A stretch of 64,000 bases of DNA from Serratia quinivorans (GCF_946227985.1 NZ_CAMKGL010000004.1:248001-312000); one strand, 5' to 3'; positions 1 through 11,112 are shown, numbered from the stretch's first letter. Notes: a model not told the origin generated them from the letters alone. Translations and numbers: made by a program.

Positions 1-1
1 C

Positions 2-658
2 ACACTGGTGAAAATCGACAGCGCCCGCCGCTGTGGCCTGTATCACGGCCGCCTGGATACCCAGACCGAATTCAACCTGGAAGACTGGTGGGAAAGCTAT
101 CAGTTGCACGATCTGGAAGTGAAAACCCTGCCGGGCGTGTTCAGCCGCGACGGGCTGGATGTCGGTAGCTCACTGCTGCTGTCGACGCTGGATAAGCACA
201 TGAAAGGCAAAGTGCTGGACGTGGGCTGCGGTGCCGGTGTAATGGCCTCAGTGCTGTCCAAACTGTCGCCAAAAATGAAGCTGACCCTCAGCGACGTCAA
301 CGCCGCAGCCATTGAATCCAGCCGTGCAACGCTGGCCGCCAACGGCATTGAAGGTGAAGTGATCGTCAGTAACGTCTATTCCGACATTACCGGTCGTTTC
401 GACCTGATCATCTCCAACCCACCGTTCCATGATGGGCTGCAAACCAGCCTGACGGCGGCGGAAACCCTGATCCGCGGTGCGTTAAAACACCTGCCTATCG
501 GCGGTCGTTTGCGCATCGTGGCCAACGCCTTCCTGCCTTACCCGGACATTCTGGACGCCACCTTCGGCAGCCATGAAGTGCTGGCACAAAACGGACGCTT
601 CAAGGTTTATCAGGCGACGGTCGGCCGCCCGCCACGCGATCCGAAAAAGAAAAAATAA
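2..658 (+). CDS. rsmC: 16S rRNA (guanine-1207-N2)-methyltransferase RsmC, 5' end cut off by the window
   Basis: About 218 residues are visible; the family is about 340 residues, so this is the C-terminal two thirds and the real start lies left of base 1. The frame is already open at base 2, so the GTG at 8 is internal. Visible motifs are the SAM-binding glycine-rich loop (VLDVGCGAG) and the catalytic NPPFHDG motif of N2-guanine methyltransferases. RsmC methylates G1207 of 16S rRNA in the 30S subunit. The missing N-terminal half is a degenerate methyltransferase domain in this family. A hairpin terminator follows directly. Confidence 0.93.
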   Translation, partial: TLVKIDSARRCGLYHGRLDTQTEFNLEDWWESYQLHDLEVKTLPGVFSRDGLDVGSSLLLSTLDKHMKGKVLDVGCGAGVMASVLSKLSPKMKLTLSDVNAAAIESSRATLAANGIEGEVIVSNVYSDITGRFDLIISNPPFHDGLQTSLTAAETLIRGALKHLPIGGRLRIVANAFLPYPDILDATFGSHEVLAQNGRFKVYQATVGRPPRDPKKKK

Positions 659-689
659 GTCACCCCCGACGCGCAAATCTCGGGGATCA

Positions 690-721
690 GGGCGCAGCGT
701 TCACACGCCGCGCCCTTTTTT
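690..721 (+). terminator. Rho-independent terminator after rsmC
   Basis: GGGCGCAGCG pairs with CGCCGCGCCC with one mismatch across a short loop, followed by seven T. The T-run reaches the stop codon of the convergent aldo/keto reductase gene. Confidence 0.8.
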
Positions 722-1713
722 TATCCGTTGATATAGGTCATCGACTCTGCGCCATAGCGTGCGCCTGCCGCCGCCTGCAACGGAAACACCGCCTCAATCG
801 CCGCCAGTTCCGCCTGGCTCAGCGTCAGTTCAACCGCCGCAATGTTCTCTTCCAGATAACGACGACGCTTGGTCCCCGGGATCGGCACAATATGTTCGCC
901 CTGCGCCAATACCCACGCCAATGCCAACTGTGAAGGCGCTACGCCTTTCTGTTTGGCCAGTTCGCTGACTTTCGCCACCAGCGCCAGATTGCGGGCAAAG
1001 TTTTCCCCCTGGAAACGCGGGTTGCTGCGGCGGAAGTCATCGGCATCCAGATCTTCCGGCCGTTGAATAGCTCCGGTCAGAAAACCTCGCCCCAACGGGC
1101 TGTAAGGAACAAAGCCGATACCCAGACGCTCACAGGCCGCCAATACTCCTTGCTCAGCATCACGCGTCCACAGTGAATACTCGGTCTGCAACGCGGTTAT
1201 CGGATGCACCTTATGCGCACGTTCCAGCGTAGCGACCGAAGCCTCACTCAGCCCGATGTAGCGGATTTTACCTTCGCTGATCAGATCCGCCATGGTGCCA
1301 ACCACCTCTTCGATCGGCACCTCTGGATCCACGCGATGCTGGTAATAAAGATCTATCACCTCGACCCCAAGCCGCTGCAGGCTGCCTTCTACCGAACGAC
1401 GAATATACTCGGGCCGACTGCTGACGCCCCTGGCACCGGGATTGGCCGGATCGCGCAGGATGCCAAATTTGGTGGCCAGGAAGACCTGCTGCCGTTTGCC
1501 CTTGATCGCTTTACCAATCAGCTGTTCGTTGGTGTGCGGGCCGTACATGTCGGCGGTATCGAGCAGGGTAACCCCCAGTTCCAATGCCCGGTGCAGTGTG
1601 GCGATGGCCTCTTTCTCGTCCTGCGCCGTCGAATAGAAATCACTCATCCCCATGCAGCCCAGCCCCAGGGCAGAAACGGTCGGGCCATTGGGACCTAATT
1701 GACGTTGTTGCAT
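721..1713 (-). CDS. Aldo/keto reductase
   Basis: A 330-residue NADPH-dependent oxidoreductase of the (beta/alpha)8 aldo/keto reductase superfamily. The catalytic tetrad is complete: D52 and Y57 (DTADMYG), K82 (ATKFG) and H126 (YYQHRVD). Near the C-terminus [13 protein letters not shown] matches the cofactor-binding segment. The best fit is the AKR13-like group of bacterial 'general stress' reductases; the substrate cannot be read from sequence, but reduction of reactive aldehydes or ketones is usual. It is divergent from the LysR gene at 1844, separated by 130 bp, which makes that regulator its likely controller. It converges on rsmC. Confidence 0.9.
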   Translation of the reverse strand: MQQRQLGPNGPTVSALGLGCMGMSDFYSTAQDEKEAIATLHRALELGVTLLDTADMYGPHTNEQLIGKAIKGKRQQVFLATKFGILRDPANPGARGVSSRPEYIRRSVEGSLQRLGVEVIDLYYQHRVDPEVPIEEVVGTMADLISEGKIRYIGLSEASVATLERAHKVHPITALQTEYSLWTRDAEQGVLAACERLGIGFVPYSPLGRGFLTGAIQRPEDLDADDFRRSNPRFQGENFARNLALVAKVSELAKQKGVAPSQLALAWVLAQGEHIVPIPGTKRRRYLEENIAAVELTLSQAELAAIEAVFPLQAAAGARYGAESMTYING

Positions 1714-1843
1714 TGTGTTGCCCTCATGCGGTTTTCATCAGCGGAGTGCTGGTACAACTGAGTCTGGTTGTTTACCCTGAAAAGATAAATAATGCAGATC
1801 AGACATCACTGTTCAAAAATCGCTAACAATACGGGGCGGCAAA

Positions 1844-2788
1844 ATGGATCAGATCCAGGCCATGCGCATTTTCACCCGCATCGTCGAACTGGGCAGTTTC
1901 AGCCGCGCAGCCGAGCGTTTGCAGTTACCGCGTGCCACGGTCAGCAATGCCCTCAAACGGCTCGAGCAGCGCCTCGGCGTCCGTTTGTTGATCCGCACTA
2001 CCCGTCAGGTGCAGGTAACCCGCGAAGGCACGCTTTATTATCAGCGCTGCGTGCAGTTGCTGGGGGCGCTCGAAGAGGCGGACACGCTGTTCAGCCACCA
2101 TAAACTGCAGCCTTCCGGCAAGATACGCATCGATATGCCCCATTCGCTGGCGCGTGAAATCGTGATCCCCGCTCTGGATGACTTTTACCAACGTTATCCT
2201 GACCTGACGCTGGCGTTGGGCGCCAACGATACTCATGTTGATTTGCTGCGCGAGGGAGTGGATTGCGTGCTGCGCGCCTGGGAAACCGAAGATGGCAGCC
2301 TGGTGGCACGGCGCATCGCCATGCTGCCACAGCTAACCTGCGCCTCTCCCGGCTATCTGGCCGCGTTCGGCGTTCCTCAGTCGATTGACCAGTTGCAGCA
2401 GCATCAGGCGGTGGGCTATTTTTCCCTCGCCAGCAACCGTAATTACCCGCTGGAGTTTTGCCGCAACGGCAAAGTGGAGTTGCGCGAATTGCCCGCCAGG
2501 CTGAGCGTCAGCGGTGCCGATGCCTACACCAGCGGCTGTCGCGCCGGAATGGGTCTGATCCAGGCGGCGCACTACTCGCTGGCCCCCTGGCTGCAGAAGG
2601 GAGAATTAGTCGAAGTGTTGGCGGAAACCCCGCCGCCGCCAATGCCAATTTACATCATGTATCCCCCCGGTCGTTTCCTTGCGCCCCGGGTCAGGGTATT
2701 GATTGACTGGCTGATTTGGCTGTTTGAACAGTATCAACAGCCCAAAACGGACGTTTTTCCAGCAAACGCCCGCAAACAGGGGAAATAA
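1844..2788 (+). CDS. LysR-family transcriptional regulator
   Basis: 314 residues, the normal LTTR length. The N-terminal winged helix-turn-helix (residues about 1-60, FSRAAERLQLPRATVSNALKRLE) is clear and is followed by a periplasmic-binding-protein-like effector domain. The closest feel is the AaeR/DmlR-type subgroup that governs small detoxification genes. It is divergent from the aldo/keto reductase at 1713 and probably regulates that gene and itself from the shared 130-bp gap. The effector is not identifiable. The tRNA promoter starts only four bases after its stop codon, so the tRNA cluster is a separate unit. Confidence 0.88.
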   Translation: MDQIQAMRIFTRIVELGSFSRAAERLQLPRATVSNALKRLEQRLGVRLLIRTTRQVQVTREGTLYYQRCVQLLGALEEADTLFSHHKLQPSGKIRIDMPHSLAREIVIPALDDFYQRYPDLTLALGANDTHVDLLREGVDCVLRAWETEDGSLVARRIAMLPQLTCASPGYLAAFGVPQSIDQLQQHQAVGYFSLASNRNYPLEFCRNGKVELRELPARLSVSGADAYTSGCRAGMGLIQAAHYSLAPWLQKGELVEVLAETPPPPMPIYIMYPPGRFLAPRVRVLIDWLIWLFEQYQQPKTDVFPANARKQGK

Positions 2789-2791
2789 CTA

Positions 2792-2819
2792 TTGACGTCC
2801 CCGCCAAAATCTCTAGAAT
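2792..2819 (+). promoter_or_regulatory. sigma-70 promoter of the tRNA-Leu cluster with GC-rich discriminator
   Basis: TTGACG (2792-2797), 16-bp spacer, TAGAAT (2814-2819), then a C/G-rich stretch (CGCCTCCG) typical of stringently controlled stable-RNA promoters. The first tRNA begins 40 bp downstream. Confidence 0.75.
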
Positions 2820-2859
2820 TCGCCTCCGTGGTACGTTACTCCGGTAATGTTCTTGGAAT

Positions 2860-2946
2860 GCGAAGGTGGCGGAATTGGTAGACGCGCTAGCTTCAGGTGT
2901 TAGTGTCCTTACGGACGTGAGGGTTCAAGTCCCTCTCTTCGCACCA
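2860..2946 (+). tRNA. leuV: tRNA-Leu (anticodon CAG), copy 1
   Basis: 87-nt class II tRNA with encoded CCA, 7-bp acceptor stem (GCGAAGG/..TTCGC), D-loop GGTAGA, anticodon CAG in CTTCAGGT, long variable arm and T-loop GTTCAAGTC. This copy has C at base 48 (2907) giving a fully Watson-Crick variable arm. In E. coli the equivalent cluster is leuVPQ, also next to yjjZ and close to rsmC; which copy matches which name is arbitrary. Confidence 0.97.
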
Positions 2947-2980
2947 AATAACCACATGATTTATATTGCACAGCATCAAT

Positions 2981-3067
2981 GCGAAGGTGGCGGAATTGGT
3001 AGACGCGCTAGCTTCAGGTGTTAGTGTTCTTACGGACGTGAGGGTTCAAGTCCCTCTCTTCGCACCA
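2981..3067 (+). tRNA. leuP: tRNA-Leu (anticodon CAG), copy 2
   Basis: Same 87-nt gene as copy 1 except C to T at base 48 (3028), which turns one variable-arm pair into a G-U wobble. 34 bp separate it from copy 1; the spacers do not resemble each other. Confidence 0.97.
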
Positions 3068-3110
3068 AGCTGGTGATATAAATCGAAAGCAAAATAAAGA
3101 TATCGGCTGT

Positions 3111-3197
3111 GCGAAGGTGGCGGAATTGGTAGACGCGCTAGCTTCAGGTGTTAGTGTTCTTACGGACGTGAGGGTTCAAGTCCCTCTCTTCGCACCA
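3111..3197 (+). tRNA. leuQ: tRNA-Leu (anticodon CAG), copy 3
   Basis: Identical to copy 2 over 87 nt, so copies 2 and 3 have been homogenised or duplicated more recently than copy 1. 43 bp separate it from copy 2. Ends the cluster; a terminator hairpin follows 58 bp later. Confidence 0.97.
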
Positions 3198-3254
3198 ATC
3201 GATAATTCTCTCCGGTAATATTCCCGAAGTCATTCCCAGTAGAACGATAATGAA

Positions 3255-3275
3255 CACGCGAAAGCGTGGTTTTTG
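3255..3275 (+). terminator. Terminator of the tRNA-Leu cluster
   Basis: CACGC-GAAA-GCGTG with a stable GNRA tetraloop followed by GGTTTTT. Confidence 0.75.
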
Positions 3276-3280
3276 CGTTT

Positions 3281-3565
3281 TCAGCCCAGATTGAAGTTCA
3301 GACCGATAGCCGCCAGTCCGCCAGCCAGCGCCATGCAGGAAGGCAGCAGCAGGTAGTGGCGCCAGCGACTATTGAACAGCATCACCAGGGTGGCCAGCAT
3401 GGCAATCACAATCAGCGTGCGTAATTGCATCATATCCAGATTGATCAATGCCAGTAACGGCATCAAGGCACAGGGCAGTAAAACCCCCCAGGCGCTGGCC
3501 AAACGGTTGCCAAGGCACCAACTGACGCCCCACAACCCACACGCGGTAATCATGGCTGCAATCAT
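3281..3565 (-). CDS. yjjZ: DUF1435 small inner-membrane protein (YjjZ-like)
   Basis: 94 residues with three hydrophobic segments, consistent with an inner-membrane protein. WGVLLPCALMPLLAL and HYLLLPSC fit the DUF1435 family, whose E. coli member YjjZ sits in the same neighbourhood (leuQPV, rsmC). The frame stays open upstream to 3613, but the ATG at 3565 is preferred: it has an AGGGTAGGG ribosome site just upstream, and the longer form would place a Fur box inside the coding sequence. Function is unknown; the Fur box implies iron-repressed expression. Confidence 0.72.
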   Translation of the reverse strand: MIAAMITACGLWGVSWCLGNRLASAWGVLLPCALMPLLALINLDMMQLRTLIVIAMLATLVMLFNSRWRHYLLLPSCMALAGGLAAIGLNFNLG

Positions 3566-3585
3566 GATAACCCTACCCTTCAAGT

Positions 3586-3604
3586 GATAATGATAACCAA
3601 TATC
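3586..3604. promoter_or_regulatory. Fur box upstream of the DUF1435 gene
   Basis: GATAATGATAACCAATATC matches the 19-bp consensus GATAATGATAATCATTATC at 17 positions. It lies 21-39 bp upstream of the chosen start of the reverse-strand gene, where it would block transcription when Fe2+ is plentiful. Confidence 0.8.
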
Positions 3605-3828
3605 ATATACCACTTTTTTTCACTGCGCATCATTTTCGCCGCGACGGTCAAACGCGGATGACATAACGGTTGAAAAATGATAGTTTGCCATAAGAAAATT
3701 CCTAGTCTAATTCGCATGTTAATAATCACAATCTACAACCATACAATGCGAGTGTTTAATTCCCACCGACAGAATTTTTCGCAACCTTACCTTTTCGACA
3801 GATCGATATTGTAAAGAGTGAACTCCGT

Positions 3829-4902
3829 ATGAACGCGCGTTCTTATCAGGAACTGCTGAACAGCAAGCACCGTTTGTCATTATTTTTATTTTTATTGATG
3901 AACGCTGCCTCTTCCGTATTTACATTATTAGTCCCATTTCAAAACAAACCCGCATTTACCCTGCCTTTATTAGGGATACCGCTATTTTGTCTGGCGGCAC
4001 TGTTATTTACCCTGCAATCTCCACGGTTATACGTCAGAAAACTGAATCTATTTTCCTGCGTTCTTGGTCTGCTGTGGGCAACGCATATTTACCTTAAAAG
4101 TCAGCACTGTGCGCCGAACAACCAAAGTTTTCTATTAATTAGTCTGTTCAGTATGTTCTTTATCAGCGCCATTGCCTTAACCGATAACTTTATCGCCTTT
4201 TGCCTGCACGCCGTTCCGTCCGCATTAGTCATTCTATTACTGGATGGTATGCACAATACCATGCGGATAGTATTCACCACGGTATTGCCGATTATCGCCT
4301 TCTCTATCCACCACCTGATGCTTAAACGCAGCGAACACTTTACGCAAACGCTGGTGGCTAATCTGTATAACGAACGGGACAGGTTCAGTAATTTAAGCAT
4401 GATAGATCCCTTAACCGGGCTTTATAACCGCCGTGGTCTGGAGAATAAAATCAATATGTTGCCGGCAGCCGCGTCAGGCTGCCATTTCGTGCTACTGCTC
4501 GATATCGATCACTTCAAGGCTTATAACGATAATTATGGCCATACCATGGGTGACCAGGCGCTGGTGCAGGTCGCCATCGCCATCCGCGATTCGGTACGTT
4601 CACGCGATATCGTGGTGCGTTACGGTGGGGAGGAGTTTCTGGTGCTGTTGACCAACGTGAGCGAGGATTATGCCACCCAGGTGGCTGAGCGGGTACGTCA
4701 GCAGGTGCAGGGATTGAAAATCCCCCACCGCTTTAATCAGTTTGAAACTACCACAGTCACGCTCAGTGCCGGAATTTCCGTGTTGCACGAGCTTGATGTC
4801 GCCTCGGCAATCCGGGCGGCCGACGCCGCGTTATACCAGGCAAAAAACAACGGCCGCAATAACATTCAACTGGCGCAAATCATACAGCCCACCGCTGGCT
4901 AA
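3829..4902 (+). CDS. Membrane-anchored diguanylate cyclase (GGDEF)
   Basis: 357 residues. Roughly residues 15-165 form about six hydrophobic helices, presumably a membrane sensor domain. Residues about 185-350 are a GGDEF domain with an intact active site, GGEEF at 266-270, and the substrate-site segment DIDHFKAYND. An inhibitory I-site RxxD (R257-D260) lies five residues before the active site, so product feedback by c-di-GMP is expected. It should make c-di-GMP from two GTP at the inner membrane. It has no EAL domain. The N-terminal region resembles no sensor family I can name. A 263-bp gap with AT-rich stretches precedes it. Confidence 0.9.
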   Translation: MNARSYQELLNSKHRLSLFLFLLMNAASSVFTLLVPFQNKPAFTLPLLGIPLFCLAALLFTLQSPRLYVRKLNLFSCVLGLLWATHIYLKSQHCAPNNQSFLLISLFSMFFISAIALTDNFIAFCLHAVPSALVILLLDGMHNTMRIVFTTVLPIIAFSIHHLMLKRSEHFTQTLVANLYNERDRFSNLSMIDPLTGLYNRRGLENKINMLPAAASGCHFVLLLDIDHFKAYNDNYGHTMGDQALVQVAIAIRDSVRSRDIVVRYGGEEFLVLLTNVSEDYATQVAERVRQQVQGLKIPHRFNQFETTTVTLSAGISVLHELDVASAIRAADAALYQAKNNGRNNIQLAQIIQPTAG

Positions 4903-4919
4903 GCCGGCGGGCTGTGAGC

Positions 4920-6149
4920 TTAGCGGCGGCGCTGCTGTAAGCCGTAAGCAAACACCACGGCGAAGCACAGCAGCGGCAGACAATACGACAACGCCGTGCT
5001 GTACCTGTCCGCCAGCGCTCCCATAAAGTAAGGCATGATGGCGCCGCCAACGATCGCCATGATCATAAAGGAGCTGGCGCGCTTGGTGTGTTTGCCCATG
5101 TTTTTCACCCCGAGGGCGAAAATGGTCGGGAACATAATCGACATAAAGAAGAATACGGCGATCAGCGCCACCACCGAGATGCCATCCATACTGAGCATGA
5201 CGACACCGCACAGCACAATGTTGACCAGCGAGTAAACCATCAACAGCGTGGCCGGTTTGACCCTGCCCATCAGCCAGGTGCTGAAGAAGCGCCCGACCAT
5301 AAAGCAAATCATGGCGATAGAAAGCAGGTAGGACGCGCTTTGGTTGGAAACATCACTCCAGTGTTCGGTGGCGTAGTTAATAAAGAATGCGCCGACGCCA
5401 ACCTGTGCCGCAACGTAGAAGAACTGGGTGATCACCCCGCCAACAAAGTGCTTGTGCTGCCACAACCCCTGAGCAATTTCACCGTGCTCCGGCCGTTCTT
5501 CCTCGCGAATGTCCGGCAACCGGGTACGGCTGAACAAAAAAGCAATCAGCAACACCAGCACCGCGATAGCCACATAGGTCATCTTCACCGCGCTTTGGTC
5601 ACCGCTGCCTGCCCCCTGGGTGGCAGAGAAAAACAGCGTGCCGCCGATCATCGGGCCGATAAACTGCCCTAACCCGTTAAACGACTGGGAAAGGTTCAAG
5701 CGTCTTTCTGCCCCCTGTACGTCCCCCAATACCGTGGCGTAAGGGTTGGCGGCGGTTTCCAGGCAGCCCAGTCCGCAGGCAATGACAAACAGCGCAAACA
5801 GGAACATGCCAAAACTGTTGGCGGAAGCCGCCGGCACAAACAGTAATGCTCCCAGCGCATACAGGCACAGTCCGATCAGAATGCCGGCTTTGTAGCCTTT
5901 TTTATCCATAAAATAGCCGGCGGGCAGCGCCACCAGGAAGTAGGCACCAAAATACGCCGCCTGTAACAATCCCGACTGCGCTTTGGTCACATGCAGGGTT
6001 TCCTGAAAGTGCTTATTTAATACGTCCAACAGGCCATATGACAGCCCCCACATAAAGAACAGGCTGGTGACCAGGATAAAAGCCCAGCGCAGATTGGCCG
6101 TCGCCTTGGCGCCCGCCTGAGGTGGGGCAGCAGTTTTTTCAGCAAGCAT
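4920..6149 (-). CDS. fucP: FucP-type sugar:H+ symporter (MFS, FHS family)
   Basis: 410 residues with 12 hydrophobic segments. FMWGLSYGLLDVLNKHFQE near the first helix is the signature of the fucose:proton symporter family, with a cytoplasmic N-terminal tail. The start at 6149 is chosen over upstream Met codons because GAGGATAG lies at proper distance; the longer frame would run into the mutarotase gene. It is the last gene of the fucose-type operon, 23 bp after the mutarotase. L-fucose is the most likely substrate from context; other 6-deoxy sugars or L-galactose are possible. Confidence 0.85.
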   Translation of the reverse strand: MLAEKTAAPPQAGAKATANLRWAFILVTSLFFMWGLSYGLLDVLNKHFQETLHVTKAQSGLLQAAYFGAYFLVALPAGYFMDKKGYKAGILIGLCLYALGALLFVPAASANSFGMFLFALFVIACGLGCLETAANPYATVLGDVQGAERRLNLSQSFNGLGQFIGPMIGGTLFFSATQGAGSGDQSAVKMTYVAIAVLVLLIAFLFSRTRLPDIREEERPEHGEIAQGLWQHKHFVGGVITQFFYVAAQVGVGAFFINYATEHWSDVSNQSASYLLSIAMICFMVGRFFSTWLMGRVKPATLLMVYSLVNIVLCGVVMLSMDGISVVALIAVFFFMSIMFPTIFALGVKNMGKHTKRASSFMIMAIVGGAIMPYFMGALADRYSTALSYCLPLLCFAVVFAYGLQQRRR

Positions 6150-6172
6150 TGAACTATCCTCGGTAGGGTAAG

Positions 6173-8146
<1,974 letters not shown>

Positions 8147-8160
8147 GGCGTGTTTCCCGT

Positions 8161-9438
8161 TCAACCGCGGAACCGGTACTGTTCGAGCGACGCCTCATGC
8201 ATCTCGATCGAATATCCGGGATTGAGCGGGGGCATATAGGCCGCCCCCTTGACCTCACAGGGGTGGATAAAATGTTCATGCAGATGATCGACGTATTCGA
8301 TCACCCGTCCATCGTGGGTGCCGGCAATGCACAGGTAGTCGATCATCGACAGATGCTGAACGTATTCGCACAGACCCACGCCACCGGCATGCGGACACAC
8401 CGGCAGATGATATTTGGCCGCCATCAGCATCACCGCCAGCACTTCGTTGACCCCACCGAGACGACAGGCGTCAATCTGCACCACGTCAATTGCTTCGCGC
8501 ATAATGAACTGCTTGAACAGGATGCGGTTTTGGCACATCTCACCGGTAGCCACCTTGACCGGATGCACCCCTTCGCGGATGCGGCGGTGCCCTTCCACAT
8601 CGTCCGGGCTGGTCGGTTCTTCGATAAACCAGGGGTTGGCGAACGCCAGATGCTTTACCCAGGGAATGGCGTCATTGACTTCCCATACCTGGTTGGCGTC
8701 GATCATCAGTTGACGATCGGGGCCGATCACCTCGCGGGCGATGCGCACCCGGCGGATATCATCTTCCAGATCGCGCCCGACCTTCAGCTTCAGGTAGGAG
8801 AAACCGGCGTCGACCGCTTCCTGGCACAACCGGCGCAGCTTATCGTCCGGGTAACCCAGCCAACCGGCAGAGGTGGTGTAGCAGGGGTAACCGTCCTGCA
8901 GCAGTCGTTCCAGGCGCTGCTCCTTGCCGTGCGCCCGCTGTTTGAGCAGGGTAAGCGCTTCCTGTGGCGTAATGCAGTCAGTGATGTAGCGAAAATCGAT
9001 ACAGCGCACCAGTTCCTCTGGCGTCATCTCTGCCACCAGTCGCCATACCGGTTTGCCCTCGGCCTTGGCCCACAGATCCCAAACCGCGTTGATCACCGCC
9101 CCGGTCGCCAGGTGGATCGCCCCCTTGTCCGGGCCGATCCAGCGTAACTGGCTGTCACCGGTAAAACGTCGCCAGAAGGCCCCCATATCGGCGGCGATCT
9201 CCTCCAACGAGACCCCGACGATCTGATGCTCCAGCGCGCGGATCGCCGCGCAGCAGATCTCATTGCCGCGGCCGATGGTAAAGGTCAGCCCGTGGCCGGT
9301 CAGATCGTCGCGATCGGTCTCCAGGATCACGTAAGCGGCGGAATAGTCCGGATCCGGATTCATCGCGTCGGATCCATCCAGCGCCAACGAGGTGGGGAAG
9401 CGAATATCTTCAACCCGCAGTGCGGTAATTGTGGTCAT
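8161..9438 (-). CDS. L-fuconate dehydratase (enolase superfamily)
   Basis: 425 residues. All mandelate-racemase-like catalytic features are present: KxK base pair (K217, K219 in YLKLKVG), metal ligands D247 (MIDANQ), E274 (FIEEPTSPDD) and E300 (ATGEMCQN), and H350 (CPHAGGVGL). The spacing matches the Xanthomonas enzyme that dehydrates L-fuconate to 2-keto-3-deoxy-L-fuconate. The start at 9438 has GGGGAG seven bases upstream; upstream Met codons would overlap the preceding hydrolase gene. This gene is the strongest evidence for the fucose assignment of the operon, although some relatives also accept D-arabinonate or L-galactonate. Confidence 0.9.
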   Translation of the reverse strand: MTTITALRVEDIRFPTSLALDGSDAMNPDPDYSAAYVILETDRDDLTGHGLTFTIGRGNEICCAAIRALEHQIVGVSLEEIAADMGAFWRRFTGDSQLRWIGPDKGAIHLATGAVINAVWDLWAKAEGKPVWRLVAEMTPEELVRCIDFRYITDCITPQEALTLLKQRAHGKEQRLERLLQDGYPCYTTSAGWLGYPDDKLRRLCQEAVDAGFSYLKLKVGRDLEDDIRRVRIAREVIGPDRQLMIDANQVWEVNDAIPWVKHLAFANPWFIEEPTSPDDVEGHRRIREGVHPVKVATGEMCQNRILFKQFIMREAIDVVQIDACRLGGVNEVLAVMLMAAKYHLPVCPHAGGVGLCEYVQHLSMIDYLCIAGTHDGRVIEYVDHLHEHFIHPCEVKGAAYMPPLNPGYSIEMHEASLEQYRFRG

Positions 9439-9451
9439 GGCATGCTCCCCA

Positions 9452-10297
9452 TCAGGCTTGTACGGTTGTTTGACGCTGTTCACCCAATCCCTCAATGCCC
9501 AGACGCATCGTCTGCCCGGCCTTCAGGTAGACAGGCGTTGGCTTTTGCCCCATGCCGACGCCCGGCGGCGTGCCGGTGGAAATCACATCGCCCGGTTGCA
9601 GACTCATAAAGCGGCTCAAATAACTGATAATTTGTGGAATGCGGAAAATCATGGTGCTGGTATTGCCGTCCTGATAGCGTTTGCCGTCCACTTCCAGCCA
9701 CAGATTCAGGCTATGGGGATCGGCAATTTCATCGGCAGTCACCAACCAGGGGCCGGTGGGGCCAAAGGTGTCGCACCCCTTGCCCTTGTCCCAGGTGCCG
9801 CCGCGTTCGATTTGGAATTCACGCTCCGAGACGTCGTTAATCACACAGTAGCCGGCGACGTGCTGCATCGCGTCCTGCTCGCTGATATAACGCCCCCCCT
9901 GACCAACGATCACTCCCAGTTCCACCTCCCAGTCGGTCTTGAGCGAGTCACGCGGGATTTGTACCTGATCGTTCGGCCCGACCACCGCGCTGGTCCACTT
10001 GCTGAACACCACTGGCTCAGAAGGGATCGCCGCGCCGGTTTCCGCCGCATGGTCGGCGTAATTCAGCCCAATGCAGATAAACTTGCCGATGTGGCCCACA
10101 CAGGCCCCCAAACGCGGCTGCCCTGCTACCTTCGGCAGTTGATTGATGTCCAGCGCGCGCAGTTGGTCCAACGCGGCGGGCAACAGTGCGTCACCACTCA
10201 GATCGGCGATGTGCTGCGAAAGGTCACGGATCTGCCCCTGAGTGTCCAATATCCCTGGGCGTTCCTGCCCCGGTGCGCCATAACGTAAAAGTTTCAT
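9452..10297 (-). CDS. Fumarylacetoacetate hydrolase family, probable 2,4-diketo-3-deoxy-L-fuconate hydrolase
   Basis: 281 residues, FAH fold. GLNYADHAAE and the metal-binding WEVELGVIVG plus STGTPPGVG are visible. In the non-phosphorylating fucose route the last enzyme cleaves 2,4-diketo-3-deoxy-L-fuconate to pyruvate and L-lactate, which fits this family and position. It lies 13 bp upstream of the dehydratase and 50 bp after the dehydrogenase. It is unrelated in role to the two FAH-family hpaG genes about 13 kb away, although they share the fold. Confidence 0.82.
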   Translation of the reverse strand: MKLLRYGAPGQERPGILDTQGQIRDLSQHIADLSGDALLPAALDQLRALDINQLPKVAGQPRLGACVGHIGKFICIGLNYADHAAETGAAIPSEPVVFSKWTSAVVGPNDQVQIPRDSLKTDWEVELGVIVGQGGRYISEQDAMQHVAGYCVINDVSEREFQIERGGTWDKGKGCDTFGPTGPWLVTADEIADPHSLNLWLEVDGKRYQDGNTSTMIFRIPQIISYLSRFMSLQPGDVISTGTPPGVGMGQKPTPVYLKAGQTMRLGIEGLGEQRQTTVQA

Positions 10298-10347
10298 CCT
10301 GTCCTCACTGTGGAGAATGTGTCGGGCATCGCTGTCTGGGCAGGGCC

Positions 10348-11088
10348 TCAGTTACTCCAGCCGCCATCGATAATCTGTACCGTGCCTGTGGTATAGGAAC
10401 TGGCGTCGGACGCCAGATACAGCGCCAACTGGGCAATCTCGCCGGTGGTGCCGATGCGGCCAATCGGCTGACGGGCAACAAACGCCTGATACACCTCTTC
10501 TTCGCTACGGCCCTGCTCACGTGCCTGCTCGGCTATGCGCTGGCGCAACGACGGCGATTCCACCGTACCGGGACAAATGGCGTTGCAACGGATGCCCTGG
10601 GTGACGTAATCCGCTGCTACCGACCGCGTCAGGCCAATCACCGCCGCCTTGGTGGCGCTATAGGCAAAGCGGTTCGGCACCCCCTTCACGCTGGAGGCGA
10701 CCGACGACATATTGATAATCGAGCCGTTTTTGCGTGCCAGCATGCCGGGCAGGAAGGCACGGATCATGCGGAACATCGCCGTCACATTCAGATCAAGGGC
10801 AAACGCCCACTGCTGTTCGCTGCACTCGAGGATCGAGCCGCTATGCACCACACCGGCACAGTTGAACAACACGTCGACAGGTCCGAGGATTTCCGCCGCT
10901 GCGGCGATCGCCGCAGGATCGGTGACGTTTAGCGTCATTGCTTGAATTCCGGCCAGCCCCTGCAGCGGTTCGGTGTTGATATCGGTGGCGATCACCTCGG
11001 CCCCCGCATCGGCGAACAGCCTGACGGTGCTAAAGCCAATCCCCTGTCCGGCAGCGGTGATCAGTACGCGTTTTCCGGTTAAATTCAT
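10348..11088 (-). CDS. SDR oxidoreductase, probable 2-keto-3-deoxy-L-fuconate dehydrogenase
   Basis: 246 residues. TAAGQGIG (11-18) is the unusual cofactor loop found in DHRS6/BDH2-like and ketodeoxyfuconate dehydrogenases; NCAG at 76-79, S128/S129, Y143 and K147 (YSATK) form the active site. It should oxidise the C4 hydroxyl of 2-keto-3-deoxy-L-fuconate with NAD+. It is the first gene of the operon, directly behind two palindromic operators, and is divergent from the GntR regulator. Confidence 0.82.
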   Translation of the reverse strand: MNLTGKRVLITAAGQGIGFSTVRLFADAGAEVIATDINTEPLQGLAGIQAMTLNVTDPAAIAAAAEILGPVDVLFNCAGVVHSGSILECSEQQWAFALDLNVTAMFRMIRAFLPGMLARKNGSIINMSSVASSVKGVPNRFAYSATKAAVIGLTRSVAADYVTQGIRCNAICPGTVESPSLRQRIAEQAREQGRSEEEVYQAFVARQPIGRIGTTGEIAQLALYLASDASSYTTGTVQIIDGGWSN

Positions 11089-11112
11089 TTTCGCTCCCTT
11101 GGCCTAAAGGCC

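Noticed and set aside
2860-3197. tRNA-Leu cluster as prophage attachment site
   Set aside because: No integrase or phage gene adjacent; the prophage integrase is 50 kb away beside rpn.
4885-4914. CAGCCC/GGGCTG hairpin as terminator between the diguanylate cyclase and fucP
   Set aside because: Only six pairs with a long loop and no T-run; partly inside the coding sequence.
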